Positions 17,682 through 26,284 of a DNA stretch of 42,269 nt are shown here, piece by piece. The position numbers and the translations under genes were made by a program. The DNA is from Pseudomonas sp. BN417 (GTDB lineage: Bacteria > Pseudomonadota > Gammaproteobacteria > Pseudomonadales > Pseudomonadaceae). Location of the stretch: NCBI RefSeq assembly GCF_029871205.1, contig NZ_SSOJ01000081.1, positions 1-42,269 of the forward strand, read 5' to 3'. Numbering within the stretch: position 1 is the first letter of the stretch; each line of letters opens with the position of its first letter. The notes beneath the pieces were generated by a model. The model did no database searches and was not told where the DNA came from. It was given only the letters and a program-made list of their open reading frames with translations.

Positions 17682-19448
17682 ATGCAGCCGCTGTGTTCTC
17701 TCAGGGCGCCAGAGAGCGCCAACGATGAGCGATTCGATGGTCTTGCCCGCCTGGCCAGGCGACACTTCGGTGTCATGGCCGCACTGTTGACGACGGGTAC
17801 CGAGGACCGGCAGCAGGTCCGTACCTGCGACGGCCTGGCCGTCGGCAATGCCTTGCTGCTCGGCTGCTTCGGCGAACCCTGGGGCGGCGCCGAAGCGCTG
17901 CTGGTGGTGCCCGACGCCCACCGCGACGAGCGCTTCCGTGATCACGACCTGGTGGTGGCCGAGCCCCATGTGCGCTTTCTGGCCGCCTGCCCGCTCCTGG
18001 CACCGGATGGCGCGGTGTTCGGCATGCTGTACCTGCTGCATGACCAACCGCGCGACCTGGACCTGACTCAACAGCATGTGTTGCGAGAGCTGGCCGAGGT
18101 TGCGGCCGGCCTGCTGGCGCGGGAAGAGGCGGACACCCGCCTGCGTCGGGAGCTGGATACGTTGCGCGAGTCCGAAAGCCGCATGGCACTGGCCATCGAC
18201 GGCAGCGGCACCGGCATCTGGGACCGCAACGTGGCCACCGGCGAGATGCACTATTCCAAGGGCTGGAAAGCGCTGCTGGGCTATGCCGAGCACGAAGTCG
18301 GCAATCGCATCGAGGAGAGCTACACACGGGTCCATCCGGCGGACCTGGGCTATGTGAAGGCGACCATCCAGGCCCACTTCGAGCAGCGAACCGAGGCGTA
18401 CGAAGTGGAGCATCGCCTGCGTTGCCGGGACGGCAGCTACAAGTGGGTCTGCAGCCGCGGCAAGGTGGTCGAGCGCGATGCCGCCGGCATGCCGCTGCGC
18501 ATGATCGGGACCACCACGGACATCACCGCCATGCGCGTCATGTCCGAGCAGGTGAAGCAGACCGCCGAACTCATGACCGACCTGACCAACGAGATTCCCG
18601 GCATGGTCTTCCAGTACCGGCGCCTGGCGGACGGCAGGTCGTTCTTCACCTACGCCAGCGCCGGGGTGCGGGATATCTACGGGCTCACCCCGGAGCAACT
18701 GACGGGGAACACGGAAACCCTGCACGCGATCATCCACCCGGACGACCTGGCCCCGTACCTCGCTTCCCTCGACGCCTCCGCACGCGACCTGCGGCCCTGG
18801 CACCTGGAGTACCGGGTGCAGCTGCCGGAGCGCGGGATCTCCTGGCGCCAGGGTGATGCACGCCCCCGGCGGCTGGAGGATGGCAGCGTGCTGTGGCACG
18901 GCTTCATTACCGATGTCACCGAGCGCAAGCAGATCGAAGCCGAGTTGCAGGTCTTCGCCACCACCGACTTCCTGACCCAGCTGTCCAACCGTCGGCACTT
19001 CATGCAGCAGCTCGAAACCGAGTTGGCGCGGGTGCAGCGTTCTGCGGGCCATTGCGCGACGATCCTGATGTTCGACCTGGACCACTTCAAGGCGATCAAC
19101 GACCGTTGGGGCCATTCCGTGGGCGACCAGGCGCTGCGGCATTTCGCGGCGATCCTCTGTACCCAGCTGCGCAAGACCGACACCGCCGGGCGCATGGGCG
19201 GCGAGGAGTTCGCGGTGGTGCTGAGCGATACCACCCTTGACCAGGCCATCACCTTCGCCCGGCGCATCCAGGGCGAACTCGCCGGGGCGCCGGTGCTGCA
19301 TGCCGATGAGCGCATTCCCCTGGCCGTCAGCGTCGGCATCGCCGCCATCCATGCCACCGATCAGACCGCCGAGGCCACCCTGTCGCGCAGCGACATGGCC
19401 CTGTACCGCGCCAAGCGAGGCGGCCGCAACCGCATCGAATGCCACTGA
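17682..19448 (+). CDS. Diguanylate cyclase with GAF, two PAS domains and GGDEF
   Basis: A 588-residue soluble signalling protein starting at ATG 17682 (GGCGGAG upstream). Order: GAF-like domain (about 20-155), a short helical linker, PAS with PAC (about 165-285; WDRNVATGEMHYSKGW, GTTTDITAM), second PAS (about 300-415; FITDVTERKQ), then GGDEF (about 425-588). The active site reads GGEEF in RMGGEEFAVV, and RKTD five residues upstream is an intact inhibitory I-site, so it should synthesise c-di-GMP under product feedback. No membrane segment or EAL domain. The frame stays open back into arsJ, but the upstream part is non-coding. Input signal unknown. Confidence 0.9.
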   Translation: MQPLCSLRAPESANDERFDGLARLARRHFGVMAALLTTGTEDRQQVRTCDGLAVGNALLLGCFGEPWGGAEALLVVPDAHRDERFRDHDLVVAEPHVRFLAACPLLAPDGAVFGMLYLLHDQPRDLDLTQQHVLRELAEVAAGLLAREEADTRLRRELDTLRESESRMALAIDGSGTGIWDRNVATGEMHYSKGWKALLGYAEHEVGNRIEESYTRVHPADLGYVKATIQAHFEQRTEAYEVEHRLRCRDGSYKWVCSRGKVVERDAAGMPLRMIGTTTDITAMRVMSEQVKQTAELMTDLTNEIPGMVFQYRRLADGRSFFTYASAGVRDIYGLTPEQLTGNTETLHAIIHPDDLAPYLASLDASARDLRPWHLEYRVQLPERGISWRQGDARPRRLEDGSVLWHGFITDVTERKQIEAELQVFATTDFLTQLSNRRHFMQQLETELARVQRSAGHCATILMFDLDHFKAINDRWGHSVGDQALRHFAAILCTQLRKTDTAGRMGGEEFAVVLSDTTLDQAITFARRIQGELAGAPVLHADERIPLAVSVGIAAIHATDQTAEATLSRSDMALYRAKRGGRNRIECH

Positions 19449-19542
19449 GCCGGGAACGAACGATCCGATAGCGCAACCTTGCATGCGGCCGGGCAGGGCC
19501 TAGGGTAGAGGGAGTCCGGTTCGCGCTGCGGAGGAGTCGGCC

Positions 19543-20292
19543 ATGCTGCGGGCGGTGCTGCTCGATATCAGTGGAGTGCTCTACGAGGACGACCAGCCCT
19601 TGCCGGGCGCGCTGCAAGCGGTGCGCCTGCTGCAGGACAAGGGCTTGCCCCTGCGCCTGGTCACCAATACCTCGCGCCAGGGCAAGGCGGCCATCCACCG
19701 AAAATTGACCGCCATGGGCTTCGCCGTGCGGCCCGAGCAGATATTCAGTGCGCCGCAGGCAGTGCTGCGCCATGTGCGAACGCAGGGTCTAAGGCCTTAT
19801 TGCCTGATCCACCCGGGGCTGGAAGAGGAGTTCGCCGGGCTGCTCGATGAGCCGGAACCCGATGCCGTGGTGCTTGGCGATGCGGAAGGGCGTTTCGACT
19901 ATGCGCACCTCGACCGTGCCTTCCAGCTGCTGATCGAAGGCGCGCCCTTGATCGCCATGGGGGACAACCGCTACTTCCGTGGCCAGGGCAAGTTGCACCT
20001 GGACGCCGGCCCCTTCGTCCGCGCCCTGGAGTACGCCGCGGGCACGTCGGCGCTGGTGCTCGGCAAACCGTCCGCCGCCTTCTTCGCCAGCGCCCTGGAC
20101 GACCTCGGCGCGAGCGCGGCGTCCACGCTGATGATTGGTGACGACGTGGTCGCCGACATCCAGGGCGCCCAGGCCGCCGGCCTGCTGGCCTGCCTGGTAC
20201 GGACTGGCAAGTACCGCGTCGGCGACGAGTTGCAGGCGCCCACCGCCTGGCAGGCCGCGGACCTGGCCGAGGCGGTGGCGCGCTACTGCTGA
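19543..20292 (+). CDS. HAD family IIA phosphatase, LHPP-like
   Basis: A 249-residue HAD hydrolase. Motif I reads LLDISGVLYED: the nucleophile Asp is followed by ISG instead of the usual DGT, which is characteristic of the LHPP group (phospholysine phosphohistidine pyrophosphate phosphatase). Motif II is LVTNTS, motif III Lys in LGKPS, motif IV MIGDDVVADIQGAQ; a type IIA cap lies between. ATG 19543 follows GGAGGAG by 6-7 nt. Activity on phosphohistidine or pyrophosphate is inferred from family; no partner gene is nearby. Confidence 0.85.
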   Translation: MLRAVLLDISGVLYEDDQPLPGALQAVRLLQDKGLPLRLVTNTSRQGKAAIHRKLTAMGFAVRPEQIFSAPQAVLRHVRTQGLRPYCLIHPGLEEEFAGLLDEPEPDAVVLGDAEGRFDYAHLDRAFQLLIEGAPLIAMGDNRYFRGQGKLHLDAGPFVRALEYAAGTSALVLGKPSAAFFASALDDLGASAASTLMIGDDVVADIQGAQAAGLLACLVRTGKYRVGDELQAPTAWQAADLAEAVARYC

Positions 20293-20377
20293 GTCGAGGG
20301 GATCGGGCCGTGCCAGGTGTGCTGGTTCGGCCCTTTGCCGCAACCATCGCTGTCACCGCCGCGAAGGGCGCACGCCG

Positions 20378-21046
20378 ATGCTGAAGATCCAGGGCTTGCA
20401 CAAGAGTTACCCGACGCCCCAAGGGCCGCTGGCGGTGCTGCGCGGCATCGACCTCGAACTGGAGGAGGGTCACAGCCTGGCGCTGATGGGCGAGTCCGGC
20501 AGCGGCAAGAGCACCCTGCTGCACCTGGTGGCCGGGCTCGACCGCTTCGACGCCGGCAGCATCCAGGTTGGCGGGCGCTCACTGGCCGCGCTCGACGAGC
20601 ACCAGCTGGCGGCCTGGCGGCGCATGGGCATCGGCCTGGTCTTCCAGCAGTTCAACCTGATTCCCAGCCTGCGTATCGAGGACAACCTGGCTTTCCAGGC
20701 CCGCCTGGCCGGCCGCCATGATCCGCGCTGGCAGGCCGAACTGGTCCGGCGGCTCGGCCTGGGCGAACTGCTGCAGCGCTATCCTGAACAGCTCTCCTGC
20801 GGGCAGCAGCAGCGGGTGGCCCTGGGCCGGGCCCTGGCAGCCAGGCCGCCCTTGCTGCTGGCCGACGAACCCACCGGCAGCCTCGACGAAGCCAGCAGCG
20901 ACGAGGTGCTGGAGCTGCTCCTGCACCTGCTCGACGGCAGTCCGACCAGCCTCCTGATGGTGACCCACAGCCCGCGCATGGCCATGCGCCTGGAACGGCG
21001 CATGACCTTGCACGGCGGCCGTCTGCTGGAGCGGGGCGAGGCCTGA
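20378..21046 (+). CDS. ABC transporter ATP-binding protein (LolD/MacB type) with altered signature motif
   Basis: A 222-residue ATPase of the LolD/FtsE/MacB branch. Walker A GESGSGKST (38-46), Q-loop in VFQQFNLIP, Walker B LLLADEPTGSLDE and H-loop in VTHSP are present. The signature motif is LSCGQ (139-143) rather than LSGGQ: the first Gly is replaced by Cys. The gene precedes an FtsX-like permease by 1 nt and an AttH-like lipoprotein; the three form an operon resembling the att-type exporter-lipoprotein set. The Cys substitution is unusual but the motif still ends GQQQR, so activity is likely. Start at ATG 20378. Confidence 0.88.
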   Translation: MLKIQGLHKSYPTPQGPLAVLRGIDLELEEGHSLALMGESGSGKSTLLHLVAGLDRFDAGSIQVGGRSLAALDEHQLAAWRRMGIGLVFQQFNLIPSLRIEDNLAFQARLAGRHDPRWQAELVRRLGLGELLQRYPEQLSCGQQQRVALGRALAARPPLLLADEPTGSLDEASSDEVLELLLHLLDGSPTSLLMVTHSPRMAMRLERRMTLHGGRLLERGEA

Positions 21047-21047
21047 T

Positions 21048-23522
21048 ATGCAGGTATTCCGCTGGACCCTGCACAGCCTGGTCAGTCACTGGCGCCGGCA
21101 TCCCGTGCAGTTCTTCAGTGTGCTGACTGGCCTCTGGTTGGCCACCACGCTGTGGACCGGCGTACAGGCGCTGAACAGCCAGGCACGGGAAAGCTATGCG
21201 CGGGTCGGCCAACTGTTCGGCGAGGAGCAGTACCTGCTCGTCCCCCGCAAAGGCGGGCTGATCGAGCAGCGCACCTTTATCGAGCTGCGGCAGTCCGGCT
21301 GGCCGGTATCGCCGATCCTGCAGGGCCGGTTGAGCCTGCAAGGGCAGGGCGGGCAACGCCTGCGACTGGTCGGTATCGAGCCCCTGACCCTGCCGGCCGG
21401 CACCGCGCTGGCCGGGCAGACGCTGGAAGCCCTGGACCTGCCAGGCTTTCTCGGCCGGCCAGGGCGTACCTGGATCGCCGCCGACACCCTGGCGGACCTC
21501 GGCCTCGCCGTCGGCGCGCAGCCGCTGAACGAGTCCGGGCAGGCTTTGCCGCCGCTGGAGGTGCGCCCGCACGTGGCGCCCGGCGTACTGCTGGTGGACA
21601 TAGGTGTTGCGCAACGGTTGCTCGACGCCTCGGAAAAACTTTCTTGGCTGCTGCTGCCCGGCGACTTCGCCCGCGGTGAGCCGCGCCTGCCACCATCGCT
21701 GGCCACACAGCTGGTGTTCGAGCGCCGCAGCGAGGGCTCCGACCTGGCCCGGCTCAGCGAGAGCTTCCACCTCAACCTCACCGCCCTTGGCCTGCTGGCC
21801 TTCGTCGTCGGGCTGTTCATCGTCCACGCCGCCATCGGCCTGGCCCTGGAACAGCGCCGCGCCCTGTTGCGCACCTTGCGGGCCTGCGGCGTGAGCCTGC
21901 GTCTGCTGATCGCGGCCCTGGCCCTGGAGCTCGGCGCCCTGGCCGTGCTCGGTGGCCTGGCCGGCGTGCTCAGCGGCTACTGGCTGGCCAGCCTGCTGCT
22001 GCCCGATGTGGTGGCCAGCCTGCGCGGCCTGTATGGCGCCGAGGTGGCTGGGCAGCTACGCCTCGGCCCCGCGTGGTGGCTGGGCGGCCTGGCCATCAGC
22101 CTGCTGGGTGCCTCGCTCGCTGGCGCCAGCAGCCTGGCCAGGGCCGCGCGGTTGCCGCTGCTGGCCCTGGCCCAGCCCGAGGCCTGGCATCGCGCCCAGG
22201 CGCTCTGGTTGCGTCGGCAGGCGTTGTTCGCCGGGGCGCTCGGCGTGCTGGCGGTGATCGCCCTGAACGTCGGTGACAGCCTGATCGCCGGCTTCGTCCT
22301 GCTCGCCGCCATGCTGCTGGCCGCGGCCCTGTGCTTGCCGCTGTGCCTGAACCTGTTGCTGGAGGGCCTGTTGCCGCACTGTCGCGGGCCCTTGGCGCAC
22401 TGGTTCATCGCCGACAGCCGCCAGCAGCTGCCCGGCCTGGCATTGGCGCTGATGGCCTTGCTTCTGGCGCTGGCGGCGAACATCGGCGTCGGCAGCATGA
22501 CCGAAGGCTTTCGCAAGACCTTCTCCGGCTGGCTCGACCAGCGCCTGGCCGCCGAGCTCTACCTGACCCCCCGGGACCCGCAGCAGTCGGTCGCCATGGG
22601 CGCCTGGCTGAGCCGCCAGCCGCAGATCCGCGCCGTGTTGCCGAGCTGGCGCGTCGAATTGCGGCTGCAGGGCTGGCCGGCGCAGCTCAGCGGCGTGCTC
22701 GATCACCCGGCCTATCGCGACCACTGGCCGCTGCTCAGCGCCAGCCCCGATGCCTGGAACCGGCTGGCCCGGCAGGATGCGGTGATGCTCAGCGAGCAAC
22801 TGGCGCGACGCCTGAAGCTCCGCCTGGGCCAGCACCTGAACCTGGCCACTCCCCAGGGTGAATGGCCGCTGGAAATCGTCGGTATCTATGCCGATTACGG
22901 CAATCCGAAAGGCCACCTGCTGGTCAATGTTGCGGGATTTCAGCGCCACTGGTCGGGGATCGAGCCCGCCAGCTACAGCCTGCACCTGCCTGCCGCCGAT
23001 GTGTCCAGGCTGATGCAGGCGGTGCAGGCGGAGTTCGCCCTGGCCAGCGGCCGGCTCATCGACCAGAGCGAGCTCAAGGCCTGGTCGACCCGAGTGTTCG
23101 AGCGCACCTTCGCCGCCACCGCCGCACTCAACAGCCTGACCCTGGGCGTGGCCGGCGTGGCGTTGTTCATCAGCCTGCTGACCCTCGGCCAGGCGCGCCT
23201 CAGTCAGCTGGCGCCGCTCTGGGCGCTGGGAGTGGGGCGGCCGCAGCTGACGCTGCTCAGCCTCGGCCAGACCCTGCTGCTGGCCCTGCTCACGCTGTTG
23301 CTGGCAGTACCCCTGGGGCTGCTGCTGGCCTGGTGCCTGGTGGCGGTGATCAACGTACGCGCGTTCGGCTGGCGCCTGCCGCTGCATGTCTTTCCCTGGC
23401 AGCTGCTGCACCTGTCGGCCATGGCCCTGCTCGTCGCGCTGCTGGCGGCCGTCTGGCCATTGTGGAAGCTGCGCCGCTGCACCCCGGCCGAGTTGCTGAG
23501 GACCTTTACCCATGAGCCCTAG
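21048..23522 (+). CDS. FtsX/MacB-type ABC permease, duplicated
   Basis: An 824-residue inner-membrane protein with two FtsX-type halves. An N-terminal helix (FFSVLTGLWLATTLW) is followed by a periplasmic domain, a helix cluster at about 240-440 (FVVGLFIVHAAIGLAL and following), a second periplasmic domain, and a last cluster near 690-815. Such permeases drive lipoprotein sorting or mechanotransmission rather than solute transport. The adjacent ATPase overlaps nearly (stop 21046, start 21048) and the downstream lipoprotein gene overlaps by 11 bp, so all three are cotranslated. A role in moving or assembling the lipoprotein is the natural inference. Confidence 0.9.
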   Translation: MQVFRWTLHSLVSHWRRHPVQFFSVLTGLWLATTLWTGVQALNSQARESYARVGQLFGEEQYLLVPRKGGLIEQRTFIELRQSGWPVSPILQGRLSLQGQGGQRLRLVGIEPLTLPAGTALAGQTLEALDLPGFLGRPGRTWIAADTLADLGLAVGAQPLNESGQALPPLEVRPHVAPGVLLVDIGVAQRLLDASEKLSWLLLPGDFARGEPRLPPSLATQLVFERRSEGSDLARLSESFHLNLTALGLLAFVVGLFIVHAAIGLALEQRRALLRTLRACGVSLRLLIAALALELGALAVLGGLAGVLSGYWLASLLLPDVVASLRGLYGAEVAGQLRLGPAWWLGGLAISLLGASLAGASSLARAARLPLLALAQPEAWHRAQALWLRRQALFAGALGVLAVIALNVGDSLIAGFVLLAAMLLAAALCLPLCLNLLLEGLLPHCRGPLAHWFIADSRQQLPGLALALMALLLALAANIGVGSMTEGFRKTFSGWLDQRLAAELYLTPRDPQQSVAMGAWLSRQPQIRAVLPSWRVELRLQGWPAQLSGVLDHPAYRDHWPLLSASPDAWNRLARQDAVMLSEQLARRLKLRLGQHLNLATPQGEWPLEIVGIYADYGNPKGHLLVNVAGFQRHWSGIEPASYSLHLPAADVSRLMQAVQAEFALASGRLIDQSELKAWSTRVFERTFAATAALNSLTLGVAGVALFISLLTLGQARLSQLAPLWALGVGRPQLTLLSLGQTLLLALLTLLLAVPLGLLLAWCLVAVINVRAFGWRLPLHVFPWQLLHLSAMALLVALLAAVWPLWKLRRCTPAELLRTFTHEP

Positions 23523-24588
23523 CGTGCGGGTGGTGGTGCTCGCGGCCTTGCTGCTGGTGGGCTGCGATGCCGAGCCGCCCTCGGCGGAGGGCTTCGCCGG
23601 GCTGGGCGAAGCCTCGGCGCGCTTTGCCCAGGTGACGCCAGGCAGGGCCTTCAGCTTTCCGGCCGATCACGCTGCGCACCCGGACTACCGCATCGAATGG
23701 TGGTACGTCACTGCCAACCTGAAAGACGAGCAGGGCCGCGCCTGGGGCCTGCAATGGACCCTGTTCCGCAGTGCGCTGCAGCCCGGCTCCAGCGAAGCGG
23801 GCTGGAGCAACCAGAACCTGTGGATGGGCCACGCCGCCCTGACCAGCCCCCATGGTCACCGCTCTGCGGAGCGCCTGGCCCGTGGCGGCATCGGCCAGGC
23901 CGGCGTCGTCGCCTCGCCCTTCAAGGCCTGGATCGACGACTGGCGCTTCAGCAGCCGAACACTGGCGAACGCGGGGCTGGACGACCTGGAGCTGCAGGCC
24001 GACGGCGGCAGCTTCGGCTATCGCCTGCGGCTGACCAGCAACCGCCCCCTGGTGCTGCACGGCGAGCAGGGCTTCAGCCGCAAATCTGCCCAGGGGCAGG
24101 CCTCCTACTATTACAGCCAGCCGTTCTTCCAGGCCCAGGGCACGGTCCGGCTGGAGGGTGAGACCTATCAGGTCAAGGGCCAGGCCTGGCTGGACCGCGA
24201 ATGGAGCAGCCAGCCCCTGGCGCCCGACCAGCACGGCTGGGACTGGTTCTCCTTGCACCTGGCCAGCGGCGAGAAGCTCATGCTATTCCAGCTGCGCCAT
24301 GCCGACGGCCAGCACTACCGCGCCGGCACCTGGATCAGCGCCACCGGCGAGCCCCGTGCGCTGGGCAACCAGGACATCGTGATGACCCCCTTGCAGGAGA
24401 GCCGCATCGCCGGTCGCCAGCTACCGACCCGATGGTCGCTGCGCATCGCCAAAGAGGGCTTCGACATCACCAGCGAGCCGGTGCAAGAGAACGCCTGGAT
24501 GGACACCCGCTTCCCATACTGGGAAGGGCCGATACGGTTCAGCGGCAGCCACCAGGGCGTGGGTTATCTGGAGCTGACGGGGTATTGA
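23512..24588 (+). CDS. AttH/CrtC-like (Lipocalin_9) lipoprotein
   Basis: A 358-residue lipoprotein: signal VVVLAALLLVGC gives a lipobox LVGC near residue 18. The mature protein has HPDYRIEWWYVTANL, WTLFRSALQP, SQPFFQAQGTV and WLDREWSSQPL, the repeated beta-strand elements of the AttH/CrtC family (carotenoid hydratase-like barrel). The name AttH comes from Agrobacterium attachment genes, in which it is also linked to ABC components. Here it overlaps the permease gene by 11 bp. Possible roles: hydration or isomerisation of a lipid or pigment at the membrane, or binding of a lipophilic substrate delivered by the exporter. Confidence 0.85.
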   Translation: MSPSVRVVVLAALLLVGCDAEPPSAEGFAGLGEASARFAQVTPGRAFSFPADHAAHPDYRIEWWYVTANLKDEQGRAWGLQWTLFRSALQPGSSEAGWSNQNLWMGHAALTSPHGHRSAERLARGGIGQAGVVASPFKAWIDDWRFSSRTLANAGLDDLELQADGGSFGYRLRLTSNRPLVLHGEQGFSRKSAQGQASYYYSQPFFQAQGTVRLEGETYQVKGQAWLDREWSSQPLAPDQHGWDWFSLHLASGEKLMLFQLRHADGQHYRAGTWISATGEPRALGNQDIVMTPLQESRIAGRQLPTRWSLRIAKEGFDITSEPVQENAWMDTRFPYWEGPIRFSGSHQGVGYLELTGY

Positions 24589-24660
24589 GGTGAGGATAAG
24601 TCGAAGGGGAAGGGCCTGTATTGCCGGGCCGGTGGCTCTCACTCCGATACGTGGCCCTTC

Positions 24661-24740
24661 GTAGGGTGCGCCATGCGCACCGCCTGCTCTGGATCAGCCC
24701 TGCGTCACGCCCAACCGCAGGTGCGCGCGGCGCACCCTAC
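24661..24740. repeat. REPIN-like inverted repeat
   Basis: GTAGGGTGCGCC (24661-24672) and GGCGCACCCTAC (24729-24740) are perfect inverted ends of an 80-bp element; each end continues into a second small hairpin (GTGCGC-CAT-GCGCAC on the left). The inner sequence GGATCAGCCC recurs near 30779. It lies in the 323-bp gap after the AttH gene, which also has a 7-bp hairpin at 24785-24801 (CAGGTCC / GGACCTG) that could end transcription. Confidence 0.8.
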
Positions 24741-24911
24741 CCAGGCGGCTCCAGTCCCTCTGAGTCGTGACAAATGGAGTCGGGCAGGTCCCAAGGACCT
24801 GGTTTCTCACGTTCGAATAAGCCCTGCGGTTGAAAGGCGAAGTCGAACGGCATTGCACAGGATGGGGTCGAATCGCGCATCATGGGTGCATTCGGCTCAA
24901 GGGAGGTTGCC

Positions 24912-25763
24912 ATGCGCGTTCTGTCATTCGTTGTGCGTCTTGCCGCATTGTCGCTGGGGCTGGTGCTCGCCACCGCCGCCATGGCGACCGAGGAAACGCA
25001 GCTGATCGAATCGATCAACGCCTACCGCAGCCAGGTGCAGCGCTGTGGGGGCGAGGCGTCCGAAGAGCTGCCGCCGCTGTCGGCCGATCCTCGCCTGATC
25101 CTGCAGGCCAGTGGCATGGGGGACTTGCAGGAAGCGCTGGCGCGCTCGGCTTATCCAATGGTCAACGTCCAGGCAATCAGCCTGACCGGGCCGCGTGATG
25201 CGCAGGCGGCCATGAAGGCGTTGCAGGAAAGCTTTTGCCAGGTCGTGCTCGATCCGCAATTCGTCGATATCGGCGTGAGCCGCGAGGGGCTCGACTGGCG
25301 AATCGTGCTGGCCCGCCCGCTGCTGACCAGCGGCCTGGGCACCTGGCAGACGGAAGGGCAGAAGTTGCTGGAGCAGATCAACGCCGTCCGCGCGCAAGCG
25401 CGCCAGTGCGGCGCCCAGTCCCTCGCCGCTGCGCCGCCGCTGACCTGGAACGACACGCTGGCCACGGCGGCGGAAACCCACACCCGGGCGATGGCCAATC
25501 AGAACTACTTCGGCCACCGGGACCGCGATGGCCGGACCCCGAGCGACCGGGCGGAACTGGCCGGCTACGTCGGCCTGCAGATCGGCGAGAACATCGCCGC
25601 CGGGCAGGACACCGTTCGCAAGGTGCTCGACGGCTGGCTGGCCAGCCCCGGCCACTGCGCCAACCTGATGAACCCGCAGTTCCGCGAGCTGGGCGCGGCC
25701 TATGCGGTCGACCCGAAGAGCGATGCCGGCATCTACTGGACAGCGCTGTTCGGCGCGCAGTGA
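24912..25763 (+). CDS. Secreted CAP (SCP/PR1, YkwD-type) domain protein with an N-terminal degenerate copy
   Basis: A 283-residue protein with a Sec signal (LSFVVRLAALSLGLVLATAAMA). The C-terminal half (about 150-283) is a CAP domain with HTRAMANQNYFGHRDRDG, GENIAAGQDT, WLASPGHCANLMNPQF and ELGAAYAV. The N-terminal half (about 27-145) aligns with it in outline (TQLIESINAYRSQVQRCG versus QKLLEQINAVRAQARQCG) but lacks the GH..HC positions, so it looks like a decayed second domain. Extracellular or periplasmic. ATG 24912 follows GGGAGG. CAP proteins act in lipid or sterol binding and sometimes proteolysis; activity here is unknown. Confidence 0.85.
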   Translation: MRVLSFVVRLAALSLGLVLATAAMATEETQLIESINAYRSQVQRCGGEASEELPPLSADPRLILQASGMGDLQEALARSAYPMVNVQAISLTGPRDAQAAMKALQESFCQVVLDPQFVDIGVSREGLDWRIVLARPLLTSGLGTWQTEGQKLLEQINAVRAQARQCGAQSLAAAPPLTWNDTLATAAETHTRAMANQNYFGHRDRDGRTPSDRAELAGYVGLQIGENIAAGQDTVRKVLDGWLASPGHCANLMNPQFRELGAAYAVDPKSDAGIYWTALFGAQ

Positions 25764-25790
25764 ACGGCGGGGCGTCGCTCGCCCCTGGAT

Positions 25791-26210
25791 CTACTTCGGC
25801 AGGCGATGCTTGTGCTTGGCATTCCTGGCCGCGATCCCCATCAGCCGCTGGAATTTCGGGCAATCCAGGTGGTTGGCTTCGGGGCAGGACGCCGCATGGC
25901 GCAGGCCATCGCGTATCGCGCACAGTTGCTTGATGGTGCGATCCACCTCATCGGCCTTCTCCTGCAGCCGGGCCCTATCGATGGCCGGCCCACCCTCGGC
26001 CACCAGCATCTCGGCGATATCGTCGAGGGAAAATCCGGCGGTCCGTCCGAGTGCGATCAACGACAAGCGCTGGATCACCGACTCATTGAACACTCGCTTG
26101 AGCCCATGGCGGCCGATGGAGCGAATCAGCCCCTTTTCCTCGTAATAGCGCAGCGTGGAGGCCGGCAAACCGGACCACCGCGACACTTGTCCGATATCCA
26201 TCTCCTTCAT
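25791..26210 (-). CDS. MerR family transcriptional regulator
   Basis: A 139-residue regulator with the MerR N-terminal helix-turn-helix: DIGQVSRWSGLPASTLRYYEEKGLI, in parts DIGQVSRWSGLPAST and LRYYEEKGLI. The recognition region is followed by a coiled coil (about 80-115) and a C-terminal stretch with only CPEANHLDC (two Cys four to five residues from His), which might bind a metal or thiol. Start ATG 26210 follows GAGG by about 7 nt. It is divergent from an MFS exporter and the 14-bp palindrome at 26219-26232 between them is a classic MerR-type site. Probably a drug-sensing activator of that pump. Confidence 0.88.
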   Translation of the reverse strand: MKEMDIGQVSRWSGLPASTLRYYEEKGLIRSIGRHGLKRVFNESVIQRLSLIALGRTAGFSLDDIAEMLVAEGGPAIDRARLQEKADEVDRTIKQLCAIRDGLRHAASCPEANHLDCPKFQRLMGIAARNAKHKHRLPK

Positions 26211-26212
26211 GC

Positions 26213-26243
26213 TTGACCTCAAGTCGACTTGAACTGGCAGGCT
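26213..26243 (+). promoter_or_regulatory. MerR-type promoter of the MFS exporter
   Basis: TTGACC (26213-26218) as -35, a 14-bp perfect palindrome TCAAGTCGACTTGA (26219-26232) inside a 19-bp spacer, and a weak -10 CAGGCT (26238-26243). The overlong spacer with a dyad inside is the MerR promoter design, in which the regulator twists DNA. The palindrome also overlaps the regulator's own ribosome binding site, allowing autoregulation. Confidence 0.65.
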
Positions 26244-26284
26244 GATGAAAACGGCCTTTCAGGGCAAGTTAAAAGGGGACAAAC

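Noticed and set aside
24785-24801. Hairpin after the AttH gene as a terminator
   Set aside because: Stem is fine but only a short T/C tract follows; left as a comment rather than a terminator call.
25769-25785. GGGGCG/CGCCCC hairpin between the convergent CAP and MerR genes
   Set aside because: No T tract on either strand; could be a weak bidirectional terminator but is not clear enough.
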